Origin: Prinsepia uniflora | Taxonomy: Eukaryota; Streptophyta; Magnoliopsida; Rosales; Rosaceae | Reading direction: 5' to 3' | Length of the DNA stretch: 64,000 nucleotides | Assembly (NCBI GenBank): GCA_032719365.1 | Contig: CM064867.1 | Coordinates: forward strand, 43,301,651 to 43,365,650 | Shown here: piece after piece, positions 24,665 through 37,319 of the stretch | Numbering within the stretch: position 1 is the first letter of the stretch | Layout of the letters: each line of letters opens with the position of its first letter | The notes under the pieces: generated by a model | Databases searched by the model: none | Told to the model about the DNA's origin: nothing | The model's input: only the letters and a program-made list of their open reading frames with translations | Translations under genes and position numbers: made by a program

Positions 24665-26036
24665 ACCTACCCCCCTTAAAGAATTTCTTCCTCGAAATTC
24701 CAATCAGTAGGTGCCAAAATATTTTCCCGAAGAAACATGTTTAAGATGGACCCGCAACATAATCACTCTCAACCGGATATAAGTCATACCCACTTATAGA
24801 AATCACACAACCCGTCTCAACCTCTGTGTAAATCCCTGCCCCATGGGCAGTCATACCACATACTGGCTGGGAATACGTAGCCTAGCTCACATTCGAGTCC
24901 ACACAATCCAAGATACACAAGAATTTTCGTTTACATGTCATTCACTCGAGACATGATACAATGGCTAAATCCTCACACATATGTCATCAAGCCACCAAGC
25001 CAATAATCTCATAAGGTTCAATAACTCGGGAACTCATTCCCCTTGCTAGGTTAATCCCAATAAGAACTCAGTATAATCATTCAGACTATAGCGCCAATCA
25101 CATCCCTTTCTTAACTTCGACTCCATCACACACTAAGTAAGAAATCATGTATTACTCCAATCCTATAGAGTTCCCCCCATTATAGGATTTCATCTATCCT
25201 TAAGTGACCAAACATGAAAACTTCCTCCCCAAATAATACCTGACCTGACAATGCAGTCGTTAATCTCAATGTATCCCGACCATCGCCTTACCACACATTA
25301 AGCCTTCCTTTTTATCAATCATTACTAATCCTGATGGTCGATACAGTACTCGTACATTCCTTCCCAAAGGTATATGACCTCTGCATACTCAACCCCGTGG
25401 GTCGATCTCAACACATAAAAGGAAAGTCAAACTTCTGAGGGTTTAGCTAGCATCTACACACAACTCATCGAGTCCCAAATCTCGTAGTAACATCTCATTA
25501 TACACACAGAAAGGATCACCATCGAACATAAGTCACTATTTCTCCACTTGTAACCATTCTACCTCAGTTCTCATTTCCAATAATTCTGACCTTCTTCCAG
25601 GTCAATCACCATAACTGGAAAAACACGGTAGAGAACCTACCCCCTATAATCCTCTGTGGTCTCCATCAAATCTCAGACCAACTCATGTTCCCCAAACCTA
25701 CTCTGGTCTATCAGACCTAACACTTATTCAACTATCTCTCTCTCTGAGGGCATTCAATACATCTGTTCAGTATATTACACGCCCATCGGTACATGTAAGC
25801 ACACTAACCAATCATCAATCATGGTGCCATACGCCATCCCAATGTGGTCAGAATATCTGACTCATCAGCTCACAAATAGAACCGATCCATTTGGCTATCC
25901 AAGGGTGTCACCATTGACTAACCTTAGCCATATCAAATCCGGACATTATCTTTTTCTCTCTTTTACTCAAAATCGACAATCACCACCAAGTTGGCCTCTC
26001 TTAATAAGGTCACTCATCACAACCTTCCCACAAAAC

Positions 26037-26112
26037 TACAAATCCTTAACTCGTGATACGAGATACTTATCCCATACCGTTACCTTATTAAGTTGTCCAT
26101 AATCAACATATA
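26037..26112 (-). pseudogene. Reverse-transcriptase remnant in D
   Basis: The minus strand reads YVDYGQLNKVTVWDKYLVSR. It corresponds to the conserved N-terminal fingers block (DYR-x-LNK) of Ty3/Gypsy reverse transcriptase. A stop codon follows a few residues later, and the catalytic YxDD region is not recognisable. Confidence 0.7.
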
Positions 26113-26394
26113 AGCTCAGATCATCGTAAACTCAATTTCTCATCCTGGAAAAACCTCAGGAAATACGTTGAAAAAATCCGAGCATCCTCAGCCTGCACTA
26201 GGCATCTCATACACGAAGCACATACACCACACATGTGACCAGCAAACTTTGAATACCTCATACCAACCATCTATTGGTTGTGCGGATCAAAATCATCCTA
26301 GAGGGTAACACCCTCGAGTCTCCCTGAAACATAACCTCTGGAATCCTAGATTCCACATATCACTTCCTAATCAACATACTCGATAGAGGTCTCA

Positions 26395-26520
26395 TGAGTC
26401 ATTAACCCATCCAATCCAAGGATTATGTCCAATTCATCCAAATCTAGGTCAGCCACTAGGCGAATAACACCAGTCATCCTGGGTAACCTCACATCAATAG
26501 GTCTTCCCCCCTTATGTGTC
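26395..26520 (-). pseudogene. Aspartic protease C-terminal remnant in D
   Basis: The minus strand reads DLDELDIILGLDGLMTHE. It matches the conserved ILG-x-D-x-L block at the end of Ty3/Gypsy proteases, which directly precedes reverse transcriptase. A Gly replaces the usual Trp and stops follow soon after. Confidence 0.65.
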
Positions 26521-26910
26521 ACCAATGTCACCATAGATAATTACCAAGGTTACCACATACCTCCAGTCGACCCACCGACTGCCATAACTTAACCAATCAT
26601 AAACATGGCCATATCCGTCCAATATACAATCTCAAGACATGGAAGATTGGATAGCCCGAGACCTACCAAAATCATATTCATGACCATCAATAATAGGTAT
26701 CCAGGTCATCACTCCGAGGCTACTCAGACCTCTTGTAAGTGACTGCAATCCTCATGCAAGTGGTCCCAATCCGATTCGCCCCTACGATCCGTCACGGGCC
26801 CTACCAATTCTTCCCACGCTTGCGACATCAATGACCAATACAGGAACCAATCCTCGCTCTATCACAACCCAACAGTGCCATCTCACTTATATCAATCAAT
26901 TTATATAACC

Positions 26911-26952
26911 ATTTCTTTATGATGTGACCAGGCGACTCACAATCATAACGAT
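26911..26952 (-). pseudogene. Gag zinc-knuckle remnant in D
   Basis: The minus strand reads RYDCESPGHIIKKW. It follows the spacing of a retroviral-type CCHC knuckle, but the first Cys position is Arg and the last is Trp; the second Cys and the His remain. Confidence 0.6.
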
Positions 26953-27763
26953 TACTGCATAATTACCCTTACTACTTTGTTTCCCAGTGGACCCAACTAG
27001 CGTCCCACTGAACTGGACTAACTCCTGAGTGCAAATCCCTATATATCTCGGGTCTTCGCCCGAGCCTCAGTCACTAATGAAACTTACGCGTCCCATAAGT
27101 ATAGTGAACAAGGGTAAGCAAAACTAATCCATATTAGAACCCATCAGTGCCTGACCCTATACTAGTCCTTGGCATCCTCGGTGCCAAAAATTCCTCAATC
27201 AAGGGTCGGCCGTGTCAGTAACCATAGTTATATTCAACCCTTCCAGCTCCTCCCAAGCCCTAATACATTACCATGACTCATCTAAATTCCTAACCAATAT
27301 CCTGACTCATTTCAAGTCCCGTATCCATATCCCGACTCCTCTTGAGTCCAATCTCATACCAATCAGCCATTCCATCATTGGCATACCCAGTCACCGAGCA
27401 AATACCTATGGTCAACCATATCTTATACGACCTATAAGGCCTAAGGGACATCTCAATACATTCTAGACACTTTAGACACACATTGCACTTAAGGAATTCA
27501 CTAAAAATAATCTCATCACGAGTGCAACTTGCCCAATTGTGCAACCTTTCTAGCCACTGGGCTCATTCGTCCCTGCGACCCACACAATTCTATGTCTCAC
27601 AAACAGTATACACCAATTTACATCTAACCCTCAATTCAGGGTCAATCTCATTCGAGATCTATCACGAGGTCTCGTAGACCCTCGTCTACCCGTCTCACTA
27701 CTAGTTCGTGCACGAGGCTTATGATTCGGAGGCATGATGTGGCAACAGAATCAGCAACCTAGT

Positions 27764-27775
27764 ACTTTGATACCA
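27764..27775 (-). other. Primer-binding site of D, mutated
   Basis: ACTTTGATACCA is TGGTATCAAAGT in sense; ten of twelve positions agree with the TGGTATCAGAGC seen in A, B and G. Confidence 0.7.
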
Positions 27776-27778
27776 AAT

Positions 27779-30700
27779 TGACAGGACCGTCCCTGAGGGA
27801 ACATTGATAACCGTACCCGGTCCTGCTCCCGTCTGGCAAGTCGACTTAAGTTCCCAAATTACCCTCAGCAGTTGCCAAACAAGGGATAATCATTTATGTG
27901 CCCACTCATGCCTCCACCTCTCGAATAGCCTCAATCATCGCGCCACGACCTGGAGGTTAATAAAAACACAAAAGGTGTGAGTGGACAAAAATAATTCTGT
28001 TATAAAACATGTTATAGAAAGGACATTTCTACCCTCCACGTAAAACCAATGCATGCATTTGAAAACCGTTTCACAATGCATTTCATTTCCAGTACCAGAA
28101 AAATCGTGTATGAAAATCAAAATCATTTTCCTTTTCTCAAACCTCAGGCCTTAGCCCGGAACCATGAATCAAAACCCAAGTACATAACATAACCCACAAA
28201 TCCATCAAACCATATAAACCGGGCCATTGCCCAACACATTTGAAAACATCAGAAATCAACAGTAAATCACAAGTCAATCAATCTGCTGGATCTCAAGTGC
28301 GCCTGAGTCTTTAAACTCAAAACCATGCGCATAATCAGGCCTTCCCGGGATATCAACGAGTCTTTAAACTCAAAACACAATCACTAGGCCTTGGGGGATA
28401 TCACAATAATCGAGTCTTTAAACTCAAAACATATCAAGGGCCCTCCCCCGTCACATCAATCAACCGGGTCTTTAAACCCAAAACATGATCCAGCAATAGT
28501 ACCAGGTCTTTAAACCCAAGACATATGTAATTCACAACCAAACCAGAATCCATCGGAATTCAAATGCCAAAAACCCAATCCGACATCACGTTTTATCGAA
28601 ATGGAACTCATGTCCAAACTTCATATTCAAATCTCAAATCATATCCACCATCCATTTCCAAATCCGAATTCGAAACCATTATTCCGTAAGCTAGCATCAG
28701 GAAATAACCATTCCGAACCCAAATCCGGAAATCCACTTGCACGTTTCCGAAACCCGAAATCTCGTTCATTAAAATTACATTTATGCACTGCCCATCCAGT
28801 CCGAAATCACCTTTTCCAAAATTCGTGTTAAATCTTTGAAATAAAATCATATTTCAAATCCCAAATTCAAATCATCAAAACTATGGTCAAATCACAACAT
28901 ACTCGAAATCTCGTAAAATGTGCAATTTCGTAATAATCTCAAAATACGTTCCACAACCGTAAATCATACACATAATCATTACCAAAACATGATACATATA
29001 ATTCATATAAAATCATTCATTAAACCATCATTAAAGCATAGGAGAAATCATAGTCTCGAAATACGTGCGATTACGTATTGCATATCGAAATACGTGCAAA
29101 TACGGAAATCATAAGTACCATAATCATAAGCATAGATATCATAGATATAAAGCACAGAAAACAGTTATGCATGCATTGCAATATAGAAAACAATGTCCAC
29201 TCACACACCGTCGATACGGCTAGCTTCCGAGCTGCACGTGGTTCCGTAATTTTCAACAGTTTCCAGAAATTTTGAATCCTGCCCAAAATCATTCTTCAGG
29301 GTCACTCAGGACTCAAATAACATCATACTAATTTCCCATAATTTTCCATAATTTTCCGCCATGAGTGGCTGCGCGTGAAACTCACACGCCAGCTACAGTG
29401 CAAGCATTGTTCATCGTTCTCACCCGGCTAACTGTTAAACGGGTCGTTCAACCCGCGTGATGACCCGTTTCAATCCTGTTCAAATCCAACTCTATTCCTT
29501 CAATTGATTTATTCGAAAGCTTCATTATGAAGCTAATTGTGGTTCTGTACGTTAAATTTCATCAGAACTCACCTCAATCTGTCAATTCGAGCTCAAGTTT
29601 CCGATGAACATCCGAACACTGTTCCTGCATCAAAGTTCACCGATCTTCATCGTTTTCTTCAATTGTTCACTCAGAAGCTTCGCAGGATCCATAAGAACAG
29701 ATTTCCAAGCTCAATTTCAACGTCCAACTCCGCTAACCATTCCAACTGAACTGGGATTTCCAAAACTGAACTCAAGTGTCGTTTGGGCTCATTTCTTCAC
29801 CAATTTCTTCAGTTTCAACTCCATTCGACTCGTTTGAACCTCTAGAAGCTCATCCACCTCTCTGTTTCCATCAATTGATCGTCCAATTCAAAATTTGATC
29901 TTAAGTTAGCAATTTCAAGGTTTTCGGGTGGGTTCAGTTTTTCTGGGGTTTTCCTTCCTGTTTCTTTCTTTTTTCCACACTATTTCATCCTCTCAATTCC
30001 TCTCCAGTTCTCATTTTCTCTCAATTCGTTACTGGGGAGGTCGATCAAGCAATTGTTCATCGGTCTCTGTTTTTCCATTTCAAAAACATCAACACAGTTT
30101 ACTGTTCATCTGTTCCCAAACCCACTAACACACTTAGTTTAAGTTTCCCACTGCTACACACACTTCCTTGTGCCACTAATTGCTTCATCAAAGTGATAGA
30201 TGTCATTGGGTGGCATCCCATGGCATGAATCACCCCAATTGTCGTCCCATTCCTTAATCAATTGTCCAATTACCATTTTACCCCTACTTTGACAATTTAC
30301 CAAAATGCCCTTCACACTTCTAGACCCGTAACTTGGTCGTCCGAACTCCGATTGACGCTTGCTGCCTGTCTACAGACTCAGTGTCTCGAGATCTTCCCAA
30401 CGGTCTTCGAATTACGTGAACAGTCCATGTCGTTTGAAAAGTCAACAAATTGCCCCCTTTTAACCAATTTACCGAATTACACTTGAACTTCCAAACATCG
30501 TAACTTTCTCCTCGAATGTTAGAATCGGACGTTCCACCTGTCTATGAACTCGTGACGTCCCGAACTACGTCATAGTCATCGGTCAAAGTCCGTTTGTCTG
30601 TTCAAACCAAAAGTCAACCGTTCGCCCGATTCTAGGGGCAAAATCGTCATTTTCTTCAAATTTTCCAACTTTTCCTTTTTCGAATGTCCGGGTTGTTATA
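27779..30700 (-). repeat. 5' LTR of D (2922 bp)
   Basis: It starts TGACAGGACCG and ends GGTTGTTATA (the canonical GTTACA is mutated). It contains bracket arms GTGTGAGTGGAC (27975-27986) and GTCCACTCACAC (29195-29206), the long-loop LTR-end hairpin (27832-27879) and the GAGT/ACTC hairpin array (28280-28530). About 175 bp are deleted near 29345. Confidence 0.85.
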
Positions 30701-31060
30701 TATGGTTTGGGTTGAGTTCCCAAATATTTTTGGATTTACGGTTTTGGGCTGAGGCCCTAATGGTTTACTTAAATATATGGTTTGATTACTGTTTTTCGAA
30801 TGCATGTATACTTTTAGTGATGGGCATAAATGTATTTTTATGCAATGTGTTTTATGAACTTATTGATTTTCATCCACTCCCAGTTTTTAATGGTTTTAAT
30901 GCCCTTCAGGTTGATCACGGATGCAGGCTGTAGTAGAGGTCGAGGCATGGCACTACTCCATCGAACTTGGTGCGCTTTGGGAGCCCCGTATGGGCTGTTG
31001 TATGAATTATCTCTTGTCTGACACTTCGTGTCAGATGGGAGCATGGCACATCCAGAGTTA
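30701..31060 (+). repeat. 5' LTR of C, second part
   Basis: It begins with the duplicated target TATGG and continues the LTR through the hairpin CTGACAC-TTC-GTGTCAG (31016-31036). It stops at CCAGAGTTA, whereas the 3' LTR continues another 30 bases to GTGTCA. The sequence then passes directly into internal sequence without a primer-binding site. Confidence 0.75.
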
Positions 31061-34000
31061 GAATGCCGATTTGATAATTAGTGGGAATGAATTGTGGATA
31101 GAGTGTGATTGGCCCGATACGATGTGCGTTAGTGTGATTCAACCCAAGGGGGGGGTTGTATATGACGAATTGGTAATGTGGGACCGTTGGTTCGGTCATG
31201 TGATGTTGGATTGTTTTCCGGTTAGGAGGAGTTGGGTTCGGGGAACCCCAGTTGAGTTGATGGTAGGATGGATTGACGTTCATACAATGTCAGGACCGCG
31301 GGGTCGGTCAGATTGTGTATTATACTACAGAGGGCAGTTGGGTTCTGAGGAACCCTAGGGTGTAATTGTGGAACCCTAAATTATGATGGATTGACTGGAA
31401 AGGTGAACCTTAGTTTTGATTTATGAAGTAGAATTGTGAGTATTTAGTTGTTGTGGATGGGATGACTTTCCAAAGTCGAGGTGGTCTGTTGGGTCGAACC
31501 CCAGATTGTGATTGATGGATTGGAAATTGTGTTGTAGAGAGTGGCTGGGGTCATGGATGACCATGTGGACGACTCTAGTGTGTCTAGTCAATACTATAGA
31601 GATTGGTTGGCCAGACACAAAATGAAATGATGGGATTCGATCCACAAATACAGTTATGAGATGATATATGGAATCCCGAGTTGGACCGAATAATCGTGTG
31701 ATGCGTGGATGCAGATCTCGATAGTGATGACCGTTAATCGACAACCATGTGGAGATGCCTGGCTATCGAGGGTGATTGATGTAGTTGTGGTTGTTGAAAA
31801 TTGGGGGACGTTTAGGGAACGTTCATTATCTTGTTGTGGTTTTTCAGAGTGGTGGTACCCATAGTTGTGGGGTACGAGAGAGGCAGAGTTCTTTTAACCT
31901 GAGCGGCGGTATGGGGTCATTGCTAGGTATGAGCAAAGATCCAGGGTCGTCTAATTCACACACTGTGTGCTGGTGATTGTGATGACGATGAGCTATGAGT
32001 TGGGATGTGACTTCATCGTGATGAGTATACGTTCGATATCTGAGATTCGGTAGTGGATGAGTTGGACTGGACGGGATCAAGCAGAGGTTGAGATGTGTTG
32101 GGTTGAGTCCCAACAGGTATGAGATGACTAAGTGATGAATGGACGAAAGGTACGATTGAGACACGAGGAGTTTTGGATGACCCAGGGGACGTCATGGAAA
32201 TTAGTGAATTCGGGGAGTTATCGTCAACTCTGAAAATTGAGTGGTTGTATGTTTCTAGTCTCACAAGGAAGTGCTAAGAATTTATTGAAACTAGAAGAAG
32301 CCGAAGAGAATCAATGGTAGTGTTGATGTGAGATTGTGTGATTGTGAATAACATGGGGACCCGAGAGTTGAGCATGTAAAGGTTGAAACGAGAGAACAAG
32401 TTAGTAATGAATTACATATTTTTGGATGTGCATAAACGGTTGCAAACGGACAAGCAGTTTGGGTGATAGATTGGTTGCAGACACGTGGTTTTCCGAGTGA
32501 GTTGAGGATTTGGGAAGTCTAGTGGTTGGACTTGACATCTAGTTGGAAGCATATCTATTTCCAACATCGTTGGAACTTCGGAATCAAGAGAAGTTGTGTT
32601 TGAGACAATTGGGGATGAATGTCGAGAAGTTGTCAATATATATTATTGGTCGGTGAAGGTGAACTTGCCATTTTTCTACCCCGTAACCGGTGATGTCGGG
32701 TGTCACCGGTACGGTGATCGGGTATTGGTTGGTGGACCCGTGATTTGTTTTGGGTCATCAGGAGGAGTTGGGTAATTTAAAGTTAGGTGAACATGATTTC
32801 TCATTTTCTGCTTGGTGGCAGACGATGTTGGGTTACATGGTGTGGTGGGTGCAATGAGTTTATGTTTGCACTCATGTAGGATGAATTTTGATGTCATCGT
32901 CTTGGATCATCTTTGATTTTCCCTAGGTGAGATGGCAAAGGTAGATATGAGGTAATTGGAGAGGACCTACAGTCTAGACGTGTTCCGTCATTGACTGATC
33001 TGTTTAGAGTGAAAGTGGTTGAGAAACGATTCGGTAGGATGCGGATTCAATGAAGGAGTAAGACCCTATGACTTGATCGCGATCTTGGTGATCAGATGGA
33101 TCTGGATCCTAGGTGGATCTGGATCGCGATCTTGGTGATTAGATGATGTTGTGGTAGATCAGGATGGCGTGAATCGTGATGTCGTGCCCGTGTTGGCAGA
33201 CTTCGTCTTACTTATTATGCTAAGCTAGGAGCAGAGGAGAATCGTTTAGTGAGACAGTTGAGGAATCTTTGGGTTTAGTTAGTGAGATGACAAGACAAGA
33301 GTTGGATATGGGAATGATGGGATTGGCTTCCTTTCGAAGTCAATCGAATATGGTATGGTAATCGAATGAGCAGATAACCGATAGGTTCAGAGTTGGTGCG
33401 TCTCGGTAGATGTGGGTGAGATTGGATGCTCATTTGGAATGAATGGGTACACTTTGGTAGGAGTGATTCAGATTGGTAAGTTTTGGGTTATGTGATTTGG
33501 AGTAGACATTGTGATCCTGGTCGGGTGACCATGGGACTCATGTTGGATCATGAGTTGGAATTTTTGATCTGTCTAGTACTGGACTGGATAGATGGACTCC
33601 AGAATTGAAGCGTGATTGGTTACCAGCTATGTAGTAGGCTGATTGGTGGATGGATGTACGTACTGAGTAAGTTTTGTGAGGACCGATATTGGACAGGCCT
33701 GAGTGGTGCCTGGTGACGATGTATGTGATATACAGTGGTATATAGATGAGCGAGTTGGCAATCGACTTAGTTCTGATATCATTGGATCAGTTGAGGACGT
33801 GAACTGGACATTGGATACTGTGCGTTGGGCCAGAGTGATTTTCATTAAGTGATTGTCTGAGCAGGTGCTCAGAGCCGTGGATGGCTAGTGGAACCCTAGA
33901 GTTGTGATGAATATCACTGCTGGGCAGGTATTCAATGGGGTCCACTTACACACAGGTCGAGTGGGATATTGGTATACGTATACTCAGGTTGAGTGAGTTG

Positions 34001-34669
34001 TCGGTTAGTGTAACCACAGGTTGTTTTTCGTGGATCGGCTGCTCTGTGACTCTTACTAATGGCAGCATGGAATTATGAGGAAATTTTGGTACGAGGTACC
34101 TTGGTGCGACTCTAGAATGAGTTAGAGTTGTTTTGGTGATTCGAATTGTAACCATGGAGACGTGAGTGCTAGCTGAGTGCAACGTTATGGGACGTGTGAT
34201 GTTGACATGGTAACATTCAGGAAATGCAGAGAAATTGTGAGATTTGGTAACTCTCGATGTGGGAGAGATGCCTGAATGATTTGCGACTGGTTAGTGATTA
34301 CAGTTTGGCTGGAAGTGTCAACATGGATTGATGAGTGAGATTTGGTGACTCCCAGTGGGAGCAGATATCTGAGTGGATTGGTGATTGGGAAGAACCATCA
34401 TGTTGAGTGTGTCATCTAAATGTGTCAGCGTAATGGTAGAATTTTCGACAAGTATCAACTCGGAACGTGTGATCAATTTCACTCTACGTGGTCGAGTGTG
34501 GATGATACGACGTGAGTATTAGTGGAACGTCTGGGTGTAGAAAAGTATTGTTCTAGTTAGTAGGGGTACAAGTGAACCCATAACGTGAGGTCGAATTTGT
34601 TTTCCATGAGATGGATGTGGAATCAGGATAGTTGGAATTTTGAGGGCGAAATTTGTTAAGGGGGAAGGT
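31061..34669 (+). other. Internal region of C, non-coding
   Basis: About 3.6 kb without a recognisable domain. Segments are homologous to the A and B internal regions, for example GAAGTCAATCGA near 33342 and GATAGGTTC..GGTGCGTCTCGGTAGA near 33380-33410. The end has TTGAGGGCGAAATTTGTTAAGGGGGAAGG, a single pre-PPT module (given by position 34640-34668). Confidence 0.7.
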
Positions 34670-37319
34670 TCTAACGACTCGTCCCAAATATCGGGATTAA
34701 ATATTAATTAATTATGGATTTAGGATGACTCATCGAAGATTAGTTGAGTGAAATTAGATGGATGGTGTAAAATGACCGTTTTGCCCTTGGAATTGAGCAA
34801 AATGTTGACTTTTGACCCGAGGAGTCAAACATACAAGGACCGAGAACCGTTACGTAGAGTGGGATGTTACGAGTACGTAGGCAGGTGGCACATCGAAATC
34901 GAAAGTCGAACGGACATGTTATGGTCAAGGGAGCGAAATCGAGAACTTACGTCTCGAGATTTGAATTATATATTAATTAAATCAGATTGTCAGATATTTT
35001 TATGTAGGGCCATTGGATGAGTGACAAGTGTCACTCATCCCATTGGTCATCAACCATAAATTGTGGATCTAGTTTATGATTGGGGGAGATTAATTAATTA
35101 TTAGTTAATATTTTATATTCAGTTTCCCTCATTTCTCTCTCTCCCTCCCGCGTATCATCTTCATTTCTCTCTAAAACAAACACTAATGCACCATAGCCAT
35201 ACCTTCATCTTCATCTACATCTTGAGACCGTGAGACTGTGACTAGGAGATTGAGACTCGAGGAAGCAGGAAAGGACGACGGTAGCCACGACGGAGGTAAG
35301 GAACCGTGAAATCCTGTTTAGCATTAAAAAATGGCAATTCGTGACTTAGTGGTTGTTGATCAGTTATATTAATTGGATGGTGTTTCTGAGGTTGAAAGGA
35401 GGCTTTGGGTCTTGAAACTGAGGCTTAAGGTGGTCGAAGTCGTGAGGACACGACGGAGGAAGATGACCGATTTATGCATCGATCAAGGAGGTAAGATCTT
35501 GGCCTGTTAACATGTTTTTGAGGTTATAAATAGATTAGCAATGATTAGAGGATGGTTTAGGAATGAAAATGGATGAAAATAGACTGAAAAAAGAGGTATG
35601 GCGTTGAACCGGTCACGCCGGTCCAGTTGAACCACACCTGCAGTGAACCGGTCCAAACTGGTTTAACCGAGGTAAGAGGTAATGAATAGTGCTGGCGCAT
35701 GGCTCCCACGCATTGTGCCTTTGGGCGGAGCGTGAGTGCGTCTGGGCCCTCTTTTCGAGGCACGTTCAACATGTAATTTTAAGTATTCGATGTAACGAAC
35801 ATTTTGGGACTTGTTTCGAGTCGATCGGATATCGTTTCGAGTCAATCGGATATCGTTTCGAGTCGATCGAATATCGTTTCGAGTCGATCAGATAACGTTT
35901 CGATATAGTTCGGGGTGTTCGAAGGTTTAGGATCGAGTTTAAATGGGTTTAAAAATTCGGAAAAATTACGGGCATTTAATGAAAGGTTAGTGAAGTGGTT
36001 AGTAACCCTCTAGTATCGTTTGGACAGGTTTGGAAGTCCTGGTGATAGTGATGTGACTCGGGAAGGCTTACGCCACGTGTATCAAGGAGGTAGCGTAGGA
36101 CGGTCTGTGAGTGGACAATGTTTTCTAAACTGTGATGCATGCATGCCTGTTTTATATGTTTTATATATGTGATTTCTATAGTGATGATTGTGGCATTTGT
36201 GATTCACATGGTTACACGTATTTCGAGGTAATTCAGTACTTGCACGTATTTTGATGTTATGATTTTATACTGTGGTTATACGTGATTGTGGTTTTAATAA
36301 TGGTTCAATGGTATGGTTTTGGTTTTGTAAATATGAACTCGTGCATGAGACCCATTTGAATTATGTGATCGGGCCGGGGGCCCAGTAGGTTTACGAAATT
36401 GGGCAGAGACCCCTTTGAGTTAAGTGATCAGGCCGGGCACCTAGTTGGTTTACGAAATCGAGCATGAGACCCAGTTGGGTTTTATAAATGTGATTGCGGG
36501 TCTGGGACCCTATGTTTCATAAACGTGATTTTGGGTCGGGGACCCTAAATGGATTTGTGATGTTTTATGGAAATTCCGGGAAGGGCCTTTGAGATGTTTT
36601 GAAATGACTTATTGAAAATGTTTTCCATAAACCATCTTGATACAAGGATCTGTGGATGGTCTCCTCCAGGTGTCTGGGACACTAGGGAAGTCACGGTGCA
36701 TTGCCTGCGAGGGGTCACTATATGGAGCGACTGGACCGTATAGTGACTCAGGAGTAGGACTGCTATGATTAGACGTCTGGGATGTCAGACATATGGGATG
36801 TCAGAGATATGGACCCGGAGAGACCTCGAGCAGCATGCGTTGGTTTTACTGTTACATATGACGTCTGGGACGTCAAGCGTCTAGGACGCTAGGCATCTGT
36901 GATACCGAGGATTGTTATGTGATAAATATGGATTATTGGATTTATGAAATGGTATTTTGGTGTTTATGGATTTGGGCAGTGGTCCACTTGGTTTTGGATT
37001 TACGGATTTTGGTATTCTATGGTTTTGGGCTGAGTTCCCACATATGTCTGGATTTACGTTTTTTGGGCTAAGGCCCTAATGGTTTACTTAAGTAAATGGT
37101 TTGATTACTTTTTTTTGAATGCATGCATACTTTTAGGGAAGGGTATAAATGTCTTTTTATGAAATCTGTTTTATGAACTTATTGATTTTTGTCCACTCAT
37201 AGTTTTTAATAGCTTTAATGCCCTTTAGGTTGATCACAGATGCAGGTTGTAGCAGAGACCGAGACATCACACTCCTCCACCGATCCGGGTGCACTCTGGG
37301 AGCCCCGTATGGGCCGAGG
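34670..37319 (+). repeat. 3' LTR of C, first part
   Basis: It starts TCTAACGACTCGTCCC (one change from TGTAACG). It contains the perfect hairpin GGATGAGTGACA-AG-TGTCACTCATCC (35015-35040), a 21-bp tandem repeat (35814-35897) absent from the 5' LTR, bracket arms CTGTGAGTGGAC (36105-36116) and GTCCACTCATAG (37191-37202), and a GGG/CCC hairpin array (36342-36548). A is inserted after CGAGG at 37319. Confidence 0.8.

Larger units (their letters stand above)
24665..27778 (-). pseudogene. Degenerate gag-pol internal region of D
   Basis: Ty3/Gypsy polyprotein remnant of 3.1 kb, about half of what a complete gag-pol needs. In sense order: a broken CCHC zinc knuckle (26952-26911), a protease segment (26520-26395), the tip of the connection to reverse transcriptase (about 26190-26152) and a reverse-transcriptase segment (26112-26037). 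A large deletion between the last two joins them at less than normal spacing. I recognise no integrase or chromodomain. Frameshifts and stops are numerous; no functional product is possible. Confidence 0.65.
21572..30700 (-). mobile_element. Element D: degenerate Ty3/Gypsy retrotransposon with gag-pol remnants
   Basis: Minus-strand element, 9129 bp, flanked by an exact TATGG duplication (21567-21571 and 30701-30705). In its own sense the order is 5' LTR (30700-27779), primer-binding site, degenerate gag-pol (27778-24665), polypurine tract, 3' LTR (24664-21572). The coding part keeps a zinc knuckle, a protease and a reverse-transcriptase motif in the Ty3/Gypsy order, all with stops, substitutions and deletions. 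It is the only copy in the window that shows the coding ancestry of the family. Confidence 0.85.

Noticed and set aside
25656..26102. 148-aa plus-strand open frame
   Set aside because: It is antisense to the degenerate reverse-transcriptase region of D, so it is a shadow frame.
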